From the NCBI GenBank assembly GCA_029232285.1, contig JAOXFI010000044.1:1-24906 (forward strand): a DNA stretch of 24,906 nt, given 5' to 3'. Origin of the DNA: Agmasoma carcini (nom. nud.). Taxonomy: Eukaryota; Microsporidia; Thelohaniidae. Of the stretch, positions 9,304 to 17,602 are shown piece after piece. How positions within the stretch are numbered: the first letter of the stretch is position 1; each line of letters opens with the position of its first letter. The notes below the pieces were generated by a model. It made no database searches. It worked only from the letters and a program-made list of their open reading frames with translations, and was not told the origin of the DNA. The translations under genes were made by a program, and so were the position numbers.

Positions 9304-10296
9304 TTATGAAGTTTGAAATATCCAACTTAAAAATCCACCTCCTGTTTTTTTCTCGTTTTCCTTGATTTTTTTATCGTTAAAGTCTTCATTGACTACTTTT
9401 TTATTATTTTCAATAATTTTTTGAGTGTCTGTAGCTTTTTGTTCAACTTCTAATGTTGATTTTTGAAGATCCTCACATGATTTTAATGGCGAGTTGTTGC
9501 TGTCGAGTGATGTTTGAACATCTTGTTCAAGTTGTGGAATCTCTCCAGATTGATCGTATTCGTTTATTTGAACATTTTCATTCGAGGTTGGTTGTGGCTT
9601 AGTATTATCAGATGGTTCAGGCAAATGATCTGCTTCGGGCAAAGGGTGTACATCTTCATATGATTGGCGTGTATTATCCCCTTGAACAGCTTCATCTAAG
9701 GTTGGAAGTGATTTAACATTGTCAGATGTCTCAGGCAAATGGTCTGCTTCAGGATTAGGGTGTACATCTTCATATGATTGGCGTGTATTATCCCCTTGAA
9801 CAGCTTCTTCCGACGTTAATACTATATTAGTATGTTCAGATGATATCTCAGACAAATTTTCTGCGTCAGACTGAGGTTGAACTTCTTCATATGATTGACG
9901 TGTATTATCCCCTTGAACAGGCTCATCAGTATTTTCAGGTGAGCAATGTACTTCTTGGTTAGGGTGAAATTCTGTTGAGTTAAACTTAGAATTAACCATC
10001 AAAGTTCCTTGTACATTGTCTTTATCCTGAATGTTTAATGTTTGAGAGGCATCATCTAAACGTGAATCAGGTTCTTTAGATGTACGTTGTGGTTCTAAAT
10101 CTCTCTTAAACCGCCTTGGTGTTCTTATAACGACCCTTTCCTCAGAATTATTGGTTTTTGGTTGTGTTGAATAACTAAATACAAGAAAGATACCTACAGC
10201 AGTACCAAATACTAAAAGACCTGTTGTTATACTTAACATATTACCTAATTTCATTGTAAAAAAATTTTTTATCATATTTATACTATTTGCTGTCAT
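9304..10296 (-). CDS. Single-pass membrane protein with about 39-residue repeats
   Basis: This is a 330-residue protein with no recognised domain. Residues about 20-42 form one strong transmembrane segment. A basic patch follows (RRFKR near 61-65). Residues 126-240 hold three near-identical repeats of 38-39 residues, each starting with VQGDNTRQSYE(D/E)V, with weaker traces on both sides. The C-terminal part is a charged Lys/Glu/Asn region ending in an amphipathic 'GGGFLSWIFQ'. The in-frame ATG at 10296 is used; internal ATGs at residues 8, 15 and 20 would still leave the membrane segment. No CCC motif is seen near the start. It lies in tandem with the gene at 10731-11315, which has the same plan (N-terminal anchor, repeats, acidic region). 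A surface-exposed or secretory-pathway protein is likely but inferred. Confidence 0.85.
   Translation of the reverse strand: MTANSINMIKNFFTMKLGNMLSITTGLLVFGTAVGIFLVFSYSTQPKTNNSEERVVIRTPRRFKRDLEPQRTSKEPDSRLDDASQTLNIQDKDNVQGTLMVNSKFNSTEFHPNQEVHCSPENTDEPVQGDNTRQSYEEVQPQSDAENLSEISSEHTNIVLTSEEAVQGDNTRQSYEDVHPNPEADHLPETSDNVKSLPTLDEAVQGDNTRQSYEDVHPLPEADHLPEPSDNTKPQPTSNENVQINEYDQSGEIPQLEQDVQTSLDSNNSPLKSCEDLQKSTLEVEQKATDTQKIIENNKKVVNEDFNDKKIKENEKKTGGGFLSWIFQTS
9577..9921 (-). repeat. Three coding tandem repeats (114-117 bp units)
   Basis: These encode residues 126-164, 165-202 and 203-240 of the membrane protein. The 'ttccccttgaaca'-type block at the start of each unit is nearly invariant at DNA level on the plus strand, while unit ends have diverged. 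Such arrays change copy number easily, so length variation between strains is expected. Confidence 0.9.
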
Positions 10297-10730
10297 CTTT
10301 CAATTAGAAGTAAAGGTATTTGATGGAATATTTAGAATCTAATAATTTAATATAAAAGGTTTTTAGATATTAAAATCATAAAAATAATTATTTTGACATT
10401 TATGATTTATTAGTTAAAAAAATAATATTAAGTAAAAGTTTATTTATAGATAAATCAAAATAATTTTGATATGTTTAGATTTCACTTTTTTGTAATAAAG
10501 AATGATTATAAATCGTTGTTTTATTGGTTGATGATTACGTATAATCTAGATATATGTATAAAATAATGATATTATGACAATGTTTGTTATATTTTTACTT
10601 AAAAATGGTATTTATATATTAGTAATAAGAAAAAATATATTTTAAAGTAAATTTTATTACAAATTAAGTCATAGCTAATATATAATATTATTACTTTATA
10701 GGAATACAATTTTAAATTAAAATTTATTTA
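10297..10730. other. AT-rich intergenic DNA between two minus-strand genes
   Basis: Contains the upstream region of the 330-residue gene and the downstream region of the 194-residue gene. No frame, repeat or clear promoter motif was seen. Confidence 0.5.
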
Positions 10731-11315
10731 TTAATTAGGACCAATAATATAACGTAAGGGATTTAAATAGCTTCGCTCTCCTGTATTTATCTCACCTTCT
10801 TCTTCTTCTTCTTCTTCATCTTCTTCATCTTCTTCATCTTCTTCATCTATAAATTCATATTCTTCGTCGTCTTCTTCATCATCAACTGATGGTTTTTCCT
10901 TATCTGAAGGTTTGCCATTTTTATTTTGTTTTACTTGTGTCTCACTGGGAGTTTGAACAGGTGGATTTTTATTACTAGGAGGATTCCCTTGGCCTTGCTG
11001 TTGGACCTCATCGGAGGGTGTCGAACCAGGTGTGACAATTGGTTGACCACTTGGTGGTGCAGAAGGATTCCCTTGGCCTTGCTGTTGGCCTTCATCGGAG
11101 GGTGTCGAACCAGGTGTGACAATTGGTTGACCACTTGGTGGTTCAGAAGGATTCCCTTGGCCTTGCTCTTGATCGCCAACAGGGGATGTAACGATGGCTT
11201 CCCCACTTGATAGATTTGATGATGTATCATCATCTTTTGTACTATAAATTAGAGCACAAACTACTATAAATATTAATATTGAAATGATTAATGTATGTTT
11301 CATAGAACTTTCCAT
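10731..11315 (-). CDS. Single-pass membrane protein with Pro/Gln repeats and acidic tail
   Basis: I choose the ATG at 11315, giving 194 residues. The open frame extends 21 bases further only through a TTG, and a CCCC run sits one base before this ATG. Residues about 6-26 are a transmembrane segment or signal anchor. Residues 51-106 are two near-identical 28-residue repeats (QGQGNPS.PPSGQPIVTPGS...), with partial copies before and after. Residues about 144-173 are almost entirely Asp/Glu. The C-terminus is a short uncharged 'LNPLRYIIGPN'. There is no recognised domain. The architecture parallels the neighbouring 330-residue protein, so they may be diverged relatives or act together. An exposed, disordered, possibly Thr/Ser-glycosylated stalk is an inference from composition. 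Confidence 0.85.
   Translation of the reverse strand: MESSMKHTLIISILIFIVVCALIYSTKDDDTSSNLSSGEAIVTSPVGDQEQGQGNPSEPPSGQPIVTPGSTPSDEGQQQGQGNPSAPPSGQPIVTPGSTPSDEVQQQGQGNPPSNKNPPVQTPSETQVKQNKNGKPSDKEKPSVDDEEDDEEYEFIDEEDEEDEEDEEEEEEEGEINTGERSYLNPLRYIIGPN
10998..11165 (-). repeat. Two 84-bp coding tandem repeats
   Basis: Two 84-bp units are almost identical in DNA, encoding the 28-residue Gly/Gln/Pro/Ser repeats. Traces of a third lie on each side. High DNA identity implies recent duplication or gene conversion. Confidence 0.9.
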
Positions 11316-11316
11316 T

Positions 11317-11320
11317 GGGG
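11317..11320 (-). promoter_or_regulatory. CCCC run one base before the start codon
   Basis: On the minus strand the sequence reads CCCC-A-ATG. It matches the C-run-before-ATG pattern seen at 4453-4455 and decides the start of the acidic membrane protein at 11315. Confidence 0.45.
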
Positions 11321-11899
11321 TATTCCTGATTTTCAATATTTATAGCTGTACCTGTCAAAATATTTTAAATAAAAATATCAACTTAAATTATAAATTTTTC
11401 TGAAAATAAAGAAACTATGAAGTTTCTATGTAAAAAAAATATAAATTAAAGGAGTGGTGACTTAAAGGTGTTTATTCTATAAATTATATTGTTAGAAATT
11501 AAAAATTATTGGTCAATTTAAATAAGGAGATGTTGTAATGAAAGATACATAAAATTTTACAAAATTATTTTTTATCAATGTTTATTGTAACGCTTACATA
11601 TCTTAATAATTATTGATATATAATATAAGTATTTCTTTACATTATAAAGTGATTTTATGTTATGCTTTAACACTATAAAAATTATTAAATATTTTATATT
11701 TAATAAAAGGTTTATTTATTCAATATGCTTGCTCAGGCAAAAGTGTGAAAAAAGAAAAGCACAAAGTAGTATCGATTGGAAACCTATCCGCTAATATTCG
11801 CCTTTTTTACAAGGAATCTTAGTTATCAATAAACTTACCTTAGAAGAAAAGCCGAACCAGCATTAAAAACTCCTAAATCAAACAAAATAATAAAATATA
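11321..11899. other. AT-rich DNA with a possible short relic
   Basis: There is no supported gene. A segment around 11780-11815 ('cgctaatattcgcctttttt') resembles one near 18635-18680, and both can be read as 'IR.FY...'. The match is too short to name. Confidence 0.35.
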
Positions 11900-12265
11900 G
11901 AAGGGATGAAAACAGATATCAATGAACATACACTATTCGTGTTTTGTAAAAGGCAATAGAAAAAATTGTTTGTCGTTCTACCTTAGATAGTGACAGTAAG
12001 ACATGAACCATACTATAGGATGCGGTTGTAGCTGGGCTTGGAGCCATTACGCACACTATCTGGCTTATATCTTCAGAAAGTGGCACTTCCCTGCCAATGA
12101 AGAAGAGGTGTTTGTCTATAACCGAACCAAACCAGTTTTCCAGAGTGAACAAGGTTATCCGTATCCCCACGGCCATGCTTTATCCCCTGGCAGACCTTGA
12201 CCTGTTATAGTCCAACTAGTCATTGTTTCCAACATTTACTCTGCATCACGTGGAGGCCTGGACTA
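11900..12265. repeat. Dispersed repeat R2, copy 2 (GC-rich, less decayed)
   Basis: Second copy of the repeat at about 8593-8970, same orientation, 3.3 kb away. Within 12001-12180 I count 84 G/C in 180 bases (47 percent), roughly twice the surrounding level. The minus strand keeps a frame of 85 codons (12176-11919) that aligns to copy 1 with conservative changes. A plus-strand frame of 65 codons also exists but is less consistent between copies. The high GC and open frame suggest a younger or differently biased sequence, perhaps a mobile element fragment. Family not recognised. Confidence 0.6.
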
Positions 12266-12278
12266 TCGCAGAGTAAAT
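12234..12278. repeat. 11-bp perfect inverted repeat (potential hairpin)
   Basis: 'atttactctgc' at 12234-12244 and its exact reverse complement at 12268-12278 enclose a 23-base loop. It lies at the right end of repeat R2 copy 2 and 60 bases before the proteasome gene start. It could be the decayed end of the element or a structural signal; neither is shown. Confidence 0.7.
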
Positions 12279-12337
12279 ATTTTATCAATTATGAAAATTC
12301 TTTGATTTAAAATTTTACAAACAATAAAAATTTATCC

Positions 12338-12940
12338 ATGTCTTTTGAATCATCAAATGCAATGTTTAGACCTGATGGAAGACTTAGTCAGGTGGAGTAT
12401 GCTCAAAAATCTAGTGATTTCAGCACCAGCATTGTTTTAAATAAAACAGAGAATGGTGTTTATATTAGTTATGATAACAAATCACCTAACAACCTTATCA
12501 TATCACCTAAGAGAATAATCAAATTTTTAAATTTCTATGCTTGCTTCTCGGGTCTTAGCACTGATTCTCAAATCATTATAAGTAAACTTAATGAAATATG
12601 TCATAATTTTAAACTTAACAAACAAAGAGACATTCCTTTAAAGACCGTGGCTAGAACTATTGGTAAATACATGCAATCATTCTCAGTAGATCCTGATTCA
12701 AGGCCTTTTGGTGTTAGAATTGTATTAATAAGTAAAGATATATTAGTTGTAGAGACTGATGGTAATGTTGTTGAGTATTCTCGTTTAGCTATTGGGTTTA
12801 ATTCTTCTAAAATTAATGAAGATCTTGAGAGTAGCGTTATGGAGCCAAAAGAAGCTTTGCTAAAGCATGTTCAGAGTGATGAAAAGAAGATAAAAAATTT
12901 TTTAATTTCAAATGATTTATATATGAGTGAGATTGAATAA
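12338..12940 (+). CDS. 20S proteasome alpha-type subunit
   Basis: This is a 200-residue alpha-ring subunit of the 20S proteasome, the core protease for ubiquitinated proteins in cytosol and nucleus. The family signature is clear: 'FRPDGRLSQVEYAQK' at residues 10-24, corresponding to the usual F(S/x)P(D/E)GR(L)xQVEYA helix that gates the ring. 'ACFSGLSTDSQ' (68-78) matches the (A/S)GLTAD(A/S) strand. 'DSRPFGVRIVLI' (120-131) matches the RPFGV motif. The IPLK...Y..S segment most resembles alpha7, and the RPFGV context also fits alpha5, so I leave the subtype open. It is short for the family (usually 230-260); the N-terminal extension and C-terminal tail are reduced. The ATG is preceded by 'tttatcc'. 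It stands alone between repeat R2 copy 2 and transposase relics. Confidence 0.93.
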   Translation: MSFESSNAMFRPDGRLSQVEYAQKSSDFSTSIVLNKTENGVYISYDNKSPNNLIISPKRIIKFLNFYACFSGLSTDSQIIISKLNEICHNFKLNKQRDIPLKTVARTIGKYMQSFSVDPDSRPFGVRIVLISKDILVVETDGNVVEYSRLAIGFNSSKINEDLESSVMEPKEALLKHVQSDEKKIKNFLISNDLYMSEIE

Positions 12941-13049
12941 TAAATTTGTTTCTTTTATAGGAATATATAATAGTATAAAGTAATTAACGTTATGTGTGTG
13001 TTTGAGTAGTAAATGTATTAATGATTTACAAATATAAATATTAATAGAT

Positions 13050-13390
13050 TAAGCTGTGTGCACATGTGGAATTTTTGGTAAAAAGCAATTAGTATACATT
13101 TCGAATCATTGTTGTTAAGGATTGTGGAATGTGCAACCTTTCAATGGGAGATAATCTATTTGTTCTAACTGTAATGAACTTTCATCTTTGAATCATTCAA
13201 ATTACGAAGCAGTGTATGCACTGGGAAGACAAAAACTGAAATGATGAACCATAATTTTTCTGTTATTTTTAGTAACTTCTTAGGAAAATGAACAGTTCAT
13301 CGAATCTTTTATATCTTTTGCTGGTCTGGTATTTTCCCGTATATGAAAATATAGTGTAAATTTGCGTTAAATCATTGTATAACATATAAA
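13050..13390 (+). mobile_element. Probable N-terminal fragment of a Merlin-type transposase
   Basis: A plus-strand reading gives 'KDCGMCNL', then after a shift 'CSNCNELSSLNHSNYEAVYA', which fits the zinc-ribbon region of IS1595/Merlin transposases (C-x2-C, then ...Y..AW). A hydrophobic 'EQFIESFISFAGLVF' follows, where the family has its '..ILxFIYLW' helix. The catalytic core is not found in this orientation downstream, so this would be a fragment. The support is thinner than for the other relics. Confidence 0.45.
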
Positions 13391-13799
13391 ATTATCAATA
13401 AAAACTATATATAAATACAGAAAAATTAAATAAAATTACAATTTACAATATTTTCTTTTAAAGCCACCAAGTAAAACGATTCTAACAACCCATCAAAAAT
13501 TTAAGTATGAATACTATCAATTGGATCAACAAAATTAAAATTTAATGAAATACTTAAATGGTGAAGAATTAACCTCTCTTGGTGATGGTAACGACGTTCT
13601 TTTCACTATTTTAAAAGATTTAGATAATTTTACTTATCGCATGGCAGTAGAGCATAACAAGAACAAACCATCATAAGGTATACATAAGATTAATAAATCA
13701 ATTTATATCCGAATGAGTCAAGACAATATGATTAAATGTAAAAATTTAAATTGGTTATATTCATATAACTATGTAATTATTTAATATATTACGGTTTCT
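13391..13799. other. Intergenic DNA with a 43-codon open frame
   Basis: This stretch includes a short ATG-to-stop frame at 13545-13676, listed separately. Otherwise nothing is recognised. Confidence 0.4.
13545..13676 (+). pseudogene. Short open frame, possible gene relic
   Basis: Forty-three codons from ATG to TAA encode a balanced, non-repetitive peptide that includes 'GEELTSLGDGNDVLFTILKD' and ends 'MAVEHNKNKPS'. Its composition is more protein-like than the chance frames around it, which are dominated by Ile/Lys/Asn/Phe. A stop lies just upstream in the same frame. No family is recognised; it may be a fragment of a displaced gene or a small real gene. Confidence 0.3.
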
Positions 13800-14050
13800 T
13801 CAATAAACATCTTGTAAAATGTGTAATAGAGTTGGTGCACAAATATCATCCACCAGTTTAACAAAGTACTTTGAAAGTGATGTAGATGTATTCGAAATAC
13901 CAACCACATGCCTAGCTTCATCACCAACTCTCCCGAATCTTATTCTGCTTATACTTGAACATGGATTCATCAATTTGATAAATTTCACCCAACCAACTTA
14001 AAATTATTGGAAATTTATCAAAATATAATTTTATTCATTCTCGTTTCATT
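13800..14050 (-). mobile_element. Fragment of a Merlin-type transposase core
   Basis: The minus-strand reading has 'GEIYQIDESMFKYK' (first catalytic D, near 13945-13990). After a frameshift comes 'GRVGDEARHVVGISNTSTSL', then 'VKLVDDICAPTLLHIL', matching the family's GR..., W.FGI.DT(S)T and L(V)..R...TLLPII blocks. The second and third catalytic blocks were not located below 13800. A 62-codon minus-strand frame (13988-13800) covers the second half only, in a different frame from the IDES motif. Confidence 0.65.
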
Positions 14051-14824
14051 TGATAAACTTAGACATATTAACTCTCGAAGTGTGATAGATTTTGGTATAT
14101 TCTCTAATACTTAAAACATAATATAATTATTTGCTTAGGGGTATTTTGATATCACAATAATGTTTGCGCATATGCTTATTTTTTAAAATAAACTAGTTTT
14201 AGTATTAATAAATGCTATATTATAAATAACGCTTATTCTTCACTTCTCTAAGAGGAGTATACAACCAAATAAATGACATAATAAAAAAATACCTTTCCTT
14301 ATTAGTATATTTATAATCGTAGTATTATTGTTTTATGTTATACCTACATATTTTCAAAATTAAACATGCCAATTTTTTGGTATTTTTTACTCTTAGAAAA
14401 ATGATGCAATTTATAAGATTTATTCACTTTTGTAAAAATGTTATAACTCATCATTCTTTAATTTAGTACTGTTACTGTGTCAGACACATGAAATATTATA
14501 CTTACACGTGAAATATAAAAGTGGTTAATAAAATTAAACCAATAGAAAATTTATATATTTTTAGATGTGAGCCAAGTGTTCTTCCAGAAATCTATACATT
14601 AGATAACGTTAACAAATATTAATCAATGAATTTTCAAACCTTATTTTATTGAAGAATAATTATATTAGGTTTGGAAAAAGACTTCATAATATTCAAGTCT
14701 TACTTTTTACAAATTACGTGTTTATATCTATCAACATTATCTAGTGCATAGATTTTTGGAACCATGATTAGTTAAAATCTAAAATATTCGGTAATACTGT
14801 ATAAGACACCAGTGATTAATTACA
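14051..14824. other. AT-rich intergenic DNA, nothing recognised
   Basis: There is no open frame or matched repeat. A small pair, 'acatgaaatatta' and 'acgtgaaatataa' (about 14485 and 14504), is the only local repetition seen. The left part may be the eroded N-terminal region of the minus-strand relic at 13800-14050. Confidence 0.4.
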
Positions 14825-15660
14825 AATTTTTACCAAGTCTTATGCAGAAAATCACATGTTTCTACCTGTGGATCTAGAAGAATTGATCAATACACTTATG
14901 AATTAATTAATTATGAAAAACCACTATTTATATTTTGAGAATTACTAGCAAAATTAAGTATCTCTGCCAAGAGAACAATTGTCTAGGCAAGTTTAAGACA
15001 TTAAGATCAAAAAACTTTTAATGAGATGTTTTTAAAGGCATGGAATTAACGGTTTTTTTAATCCTAATTTATCACAGATAAAAATTAAAAAAAATTGTAT
15101 TATCCGAATATTTATATGCATATAAAACACCAAATTAGTCAACTATAGCTCAATTAAATATGTATGAAATATTTTTTATTGATGCAATTGTAGATTTTGC
15201 TGGTAAAAGAGAGAAAGTTGGAGGAATGGGTAGGTCTATTCAAATTGATGAAACAGTATGTTGTCGTAGAAAGCTTATTTATATCCATACAACCATGAAA
15301 CCGAAGTTAAGGGTAATGAATGGATTATAGGAGCAATATAATAAGCCACAAAAGAAATAAAGTCTGTAGTTTTGCCAGATAGAACAATTGACACTTTTGA
15401 AATATTTATAAAAATAATATAAATGAACTGATGGTTTTCCATATTATCCTAAGCTGTATGCATAGTATAATTAATCATAGTAAGGGGTTTAGGAATGATA
15501 AAAGAAACTATACAAATACTATAGAAAGTATTTGCTCGGGTTGAAAATTGAACTTAAATCAAGAAGAGGTGTATCTTATAATACTTTTGTAAGGGAATAT
15601 GAAATTTTATCGGATTCTTATACAGTTTTCTTAAATTTTCTATTTGGTAAATTTTATTAA
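14825..15660 (+). mobile_element. Degenerate Merlin-type transposase, best-preserved core
   Basis: The plus-strand core is only lightly broken. 'REKVGGMGRSIQIDETVCCR' (first catalytic D, 15209-15270) is followed by 'KGNEWIIGAI' (near 15310-15335), 'TKEIKSVVLPDRTIDTFEIF' (near 15352-15408), 'INHSKGFRND' (near 15470-15500), 'YTNTIES' (third catalytic E retained, 15509-15529), and 'LKIELKSRRGVSYNTFVREY' (near 15540-15600). A stop follows GAI, frameshifts occur, and the segment carrying the second catalytic D is not visible in frame. It shares the QIDETV-CRR style with the relic at 6580-7040. The N-terminal part (14825-15180) is weakly recognisable. Confidence 0.8.
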
Positions 15661-16649
15661 CCCCTTTTATACTTAAAATACAGATGAAAAATTTGTGTAC
15701 CTTATTCGGCAACACTCTTCCATCATCTAAACAAATTCCAGTTTTTATAGAATTTAAAATAGTGATATATAAATATACTAATATTTCTTTACTATTTTCT
15801 ATTATAAAATTGTATTTATCTTAAATCAATTTCAAAATTTATGTTTGATAGAGAAATCTGAACACGGAGCTTTCAGTTTTTTAGAAATTTACCACATAAT
15901 TGTATTTTTTTTATCCTTGATGTATTGTTTTAAAAAATATTATTTGATATATAATTCGACCCATAGTTATAGACATAAATTATATTTTTATATTTCTAGA
16001 TTTATCGTATTATAATTTATATTTCTAGATTTGTCGTATTATATGTTTTTCATTACCCAAACTCATTTTATAAATTGCTGTAATGAGTATTTATATGTCA
16101 TCTGAAAATCAAAGGTTATCGATATGACTTTTATTTAGATATTATACTTTCAAAATCTAACACTACGTCTGTTCTCGGTTTAAAAATTTTGAACTTTTAT
16201 ATTCTCCGCTATTTTTACTGTGTTTAACTTATATACCTTTGTAATCACACTTGGTTCAAATCTAAAATTTTAAAATTTTAAACTACTTTATACTTGATAT
16301 GTAAGTATAATATTTCATGTAGCCAACTCGACATCAAAATCATTAGAAGAGTTTATAGAAATTCAACAAATAAAATTTGAAAATAATTTTTTTAAAATCT
16401 TTTTGATATTTACCAGCAAATAAAATACAAATGAGATTTCAATATACATAATGCTAGACTTATTATTTTTAAGTATTTATATTTTGAATCCTCCAAGATC
16501 TCTCCATTGTTTTGTTGTGTTAGAGAAAGTCAACATATTTTGACTGTGTAATTCAGATATACTGTCATAAGATTTTAGACAATTGATTAAAAAGGAATAT
16601 AAATTTATTTATAAAAATATCCACATTGTCCAATTTAGAACCACAACTA
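15661..16649. other. AT-rich intergenic DNA with one small tandem repeat
   Basis: No gene is supported. It holds the 29-bp tandem duplication at 15987-16044. The rest shows stops in all frames and no match to the repeats named elsewhere in the window. Confidence 0.45.
15987..16044. repeat. 29-bp tandem duplication (two units)
   Basis: 'tttatatttctagattt' followed by 'a/gtcgtattat' occurs at 15987-16015 and again at 16016-16044, with few differences between units. It lies in noncoding DNA. Confidence 0.85.
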
Positions 16650-17330
16650 AAGGTTGATATCAAATCTATCCACATCATTATGAGACAACCCATAAGAGTG
16701 AATCAGGACAATACATTTAAGTATTCAGAGTAATGCTGAATCATCTTCAATATCTCTCTGAAGTATATGTATTAATGTTAATATGTCTCTTCTTTCAATA
16801 TAAAATAGCAACAGTCACACCTTCAACTGAACCATCCAACCTATTCCCACAGTTTCCATTATTGTCTGATATAACACTGTTTTTAATTATTAGGTGGTCT
16901 ATCACCTTAAAACATACTATTTTTACTTTCCTTATAAGTTTAGATTCGTTAATTTGAAGGGGTGTTCCACGGTGCTTGACAATTTATATAGCCTTGAAAT
17001 TATTAAATAACAGAATACACTAAAAATTCTAAACGATTCAAAGATGTATCACTAATATAGCTGATAAATTGATATATTATTATATATGATACCTCCATTG
17101 TGAAATAAAATACCAATTCCAATATTTGAAAAATTATTAATGTGCTACCCGTCTTTTTATTCAGATTTGTAAAATTGAGAATAATAAATTTAATAATTTC
17201 AATGTTAACAGAATTTCACATTTTCTCTTTACTTATATAAACTCTTTCACACAGCATTGGATTTTTTTTACAATTTCAGTTAATAATGCTCTCTTCTCAA
17301 TAATTCAACCGCCTTAAACCCATCTCCTAA
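16650..17330 (-). mobile_element. Strongly decayed Merlin-type transposase
   Basis: The minus-strand reading contains 'KHRGTPLQINESKL' (near 16935-16980), aligning with the family's GGPG..VQIDES motif with D changed to N. Upstream is 'FKYWNWYFISQWR' (near 17085-17125), comparable to the helix before the catalytic core. Downstream motifs are no longer clear. It shares the '(P)xQI(D/N)ES' style and flanking pattern with the relic at 3340-4255. A 74-codon plus-strand frame at 16733-16957 is its antisense shadow. Confidence 0.5.
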
Positions 17331-17602
17331 TATTTCCTAATATTTCATCTGTATGTTTGTGATTCTAAAAAAGATAAATATAATTAAAAATCAACGTAAT
17401 TTATAGAATATAAAGCTCTTTATCCATTATTTTGATTAACAATCCATTAATATGTAATTTCAAACACTAAAGACATATTCTATACTTGTAGTATTACGTC
17501 CGCCTTACCATTTTATTTTATTATTTAAAAATTAGTCAGACCGCAAATCAAAACAGCACCCCTCGTTTTTAGTTATATTTTTTATTTAAAAAAATTTACC
17601 AA
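17331..17602. promoter_or_regulatory. Upstream region of the 107-residue gene
   Basis: AT-rich, with a CCCC run at 17559-17562 (41 bases before the ATG) followed by T- and A-rich tracts. The C-run fits the upstream motif of other genes here but is farther from the start, so its role is uncertain. Confidence 0.3.

Noticed and set aside
10926..11233. Long alternative frames on both strands across the Pro/Gln repeats
   Set aside because: Tandem repeats whose unit is a multiple of three keep several frames open at once. Only the frame with the membrane segment and acidic tail extends beyond the repeats.
12003..12200. Plus-strand frame of 65 codons in repeat R2
   Set aside because: Less consistent between the two R2 copies than the minus-strand reading, and it depends on the locally high GC. 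I kept the region as a repeat, not a gene.
13800..14001. Paired frames of about 60 codons on both strands
   Set aside because: The minus frame is part of a transposase relic that changes frame at its IDES motif, and the plus frame is its shadow.
16245..16275. 'ggttcaaatc' resembling a tRNA T-loop
   Set aside because: No matching acceptor stem, D-arm or anticodon arm could be folded around it.
16733..16957. Plus-strand frame of 74 codons
   Set aside because: Antisense to the minus-strand decayed Merlin relic; hydrophobic chance translation.
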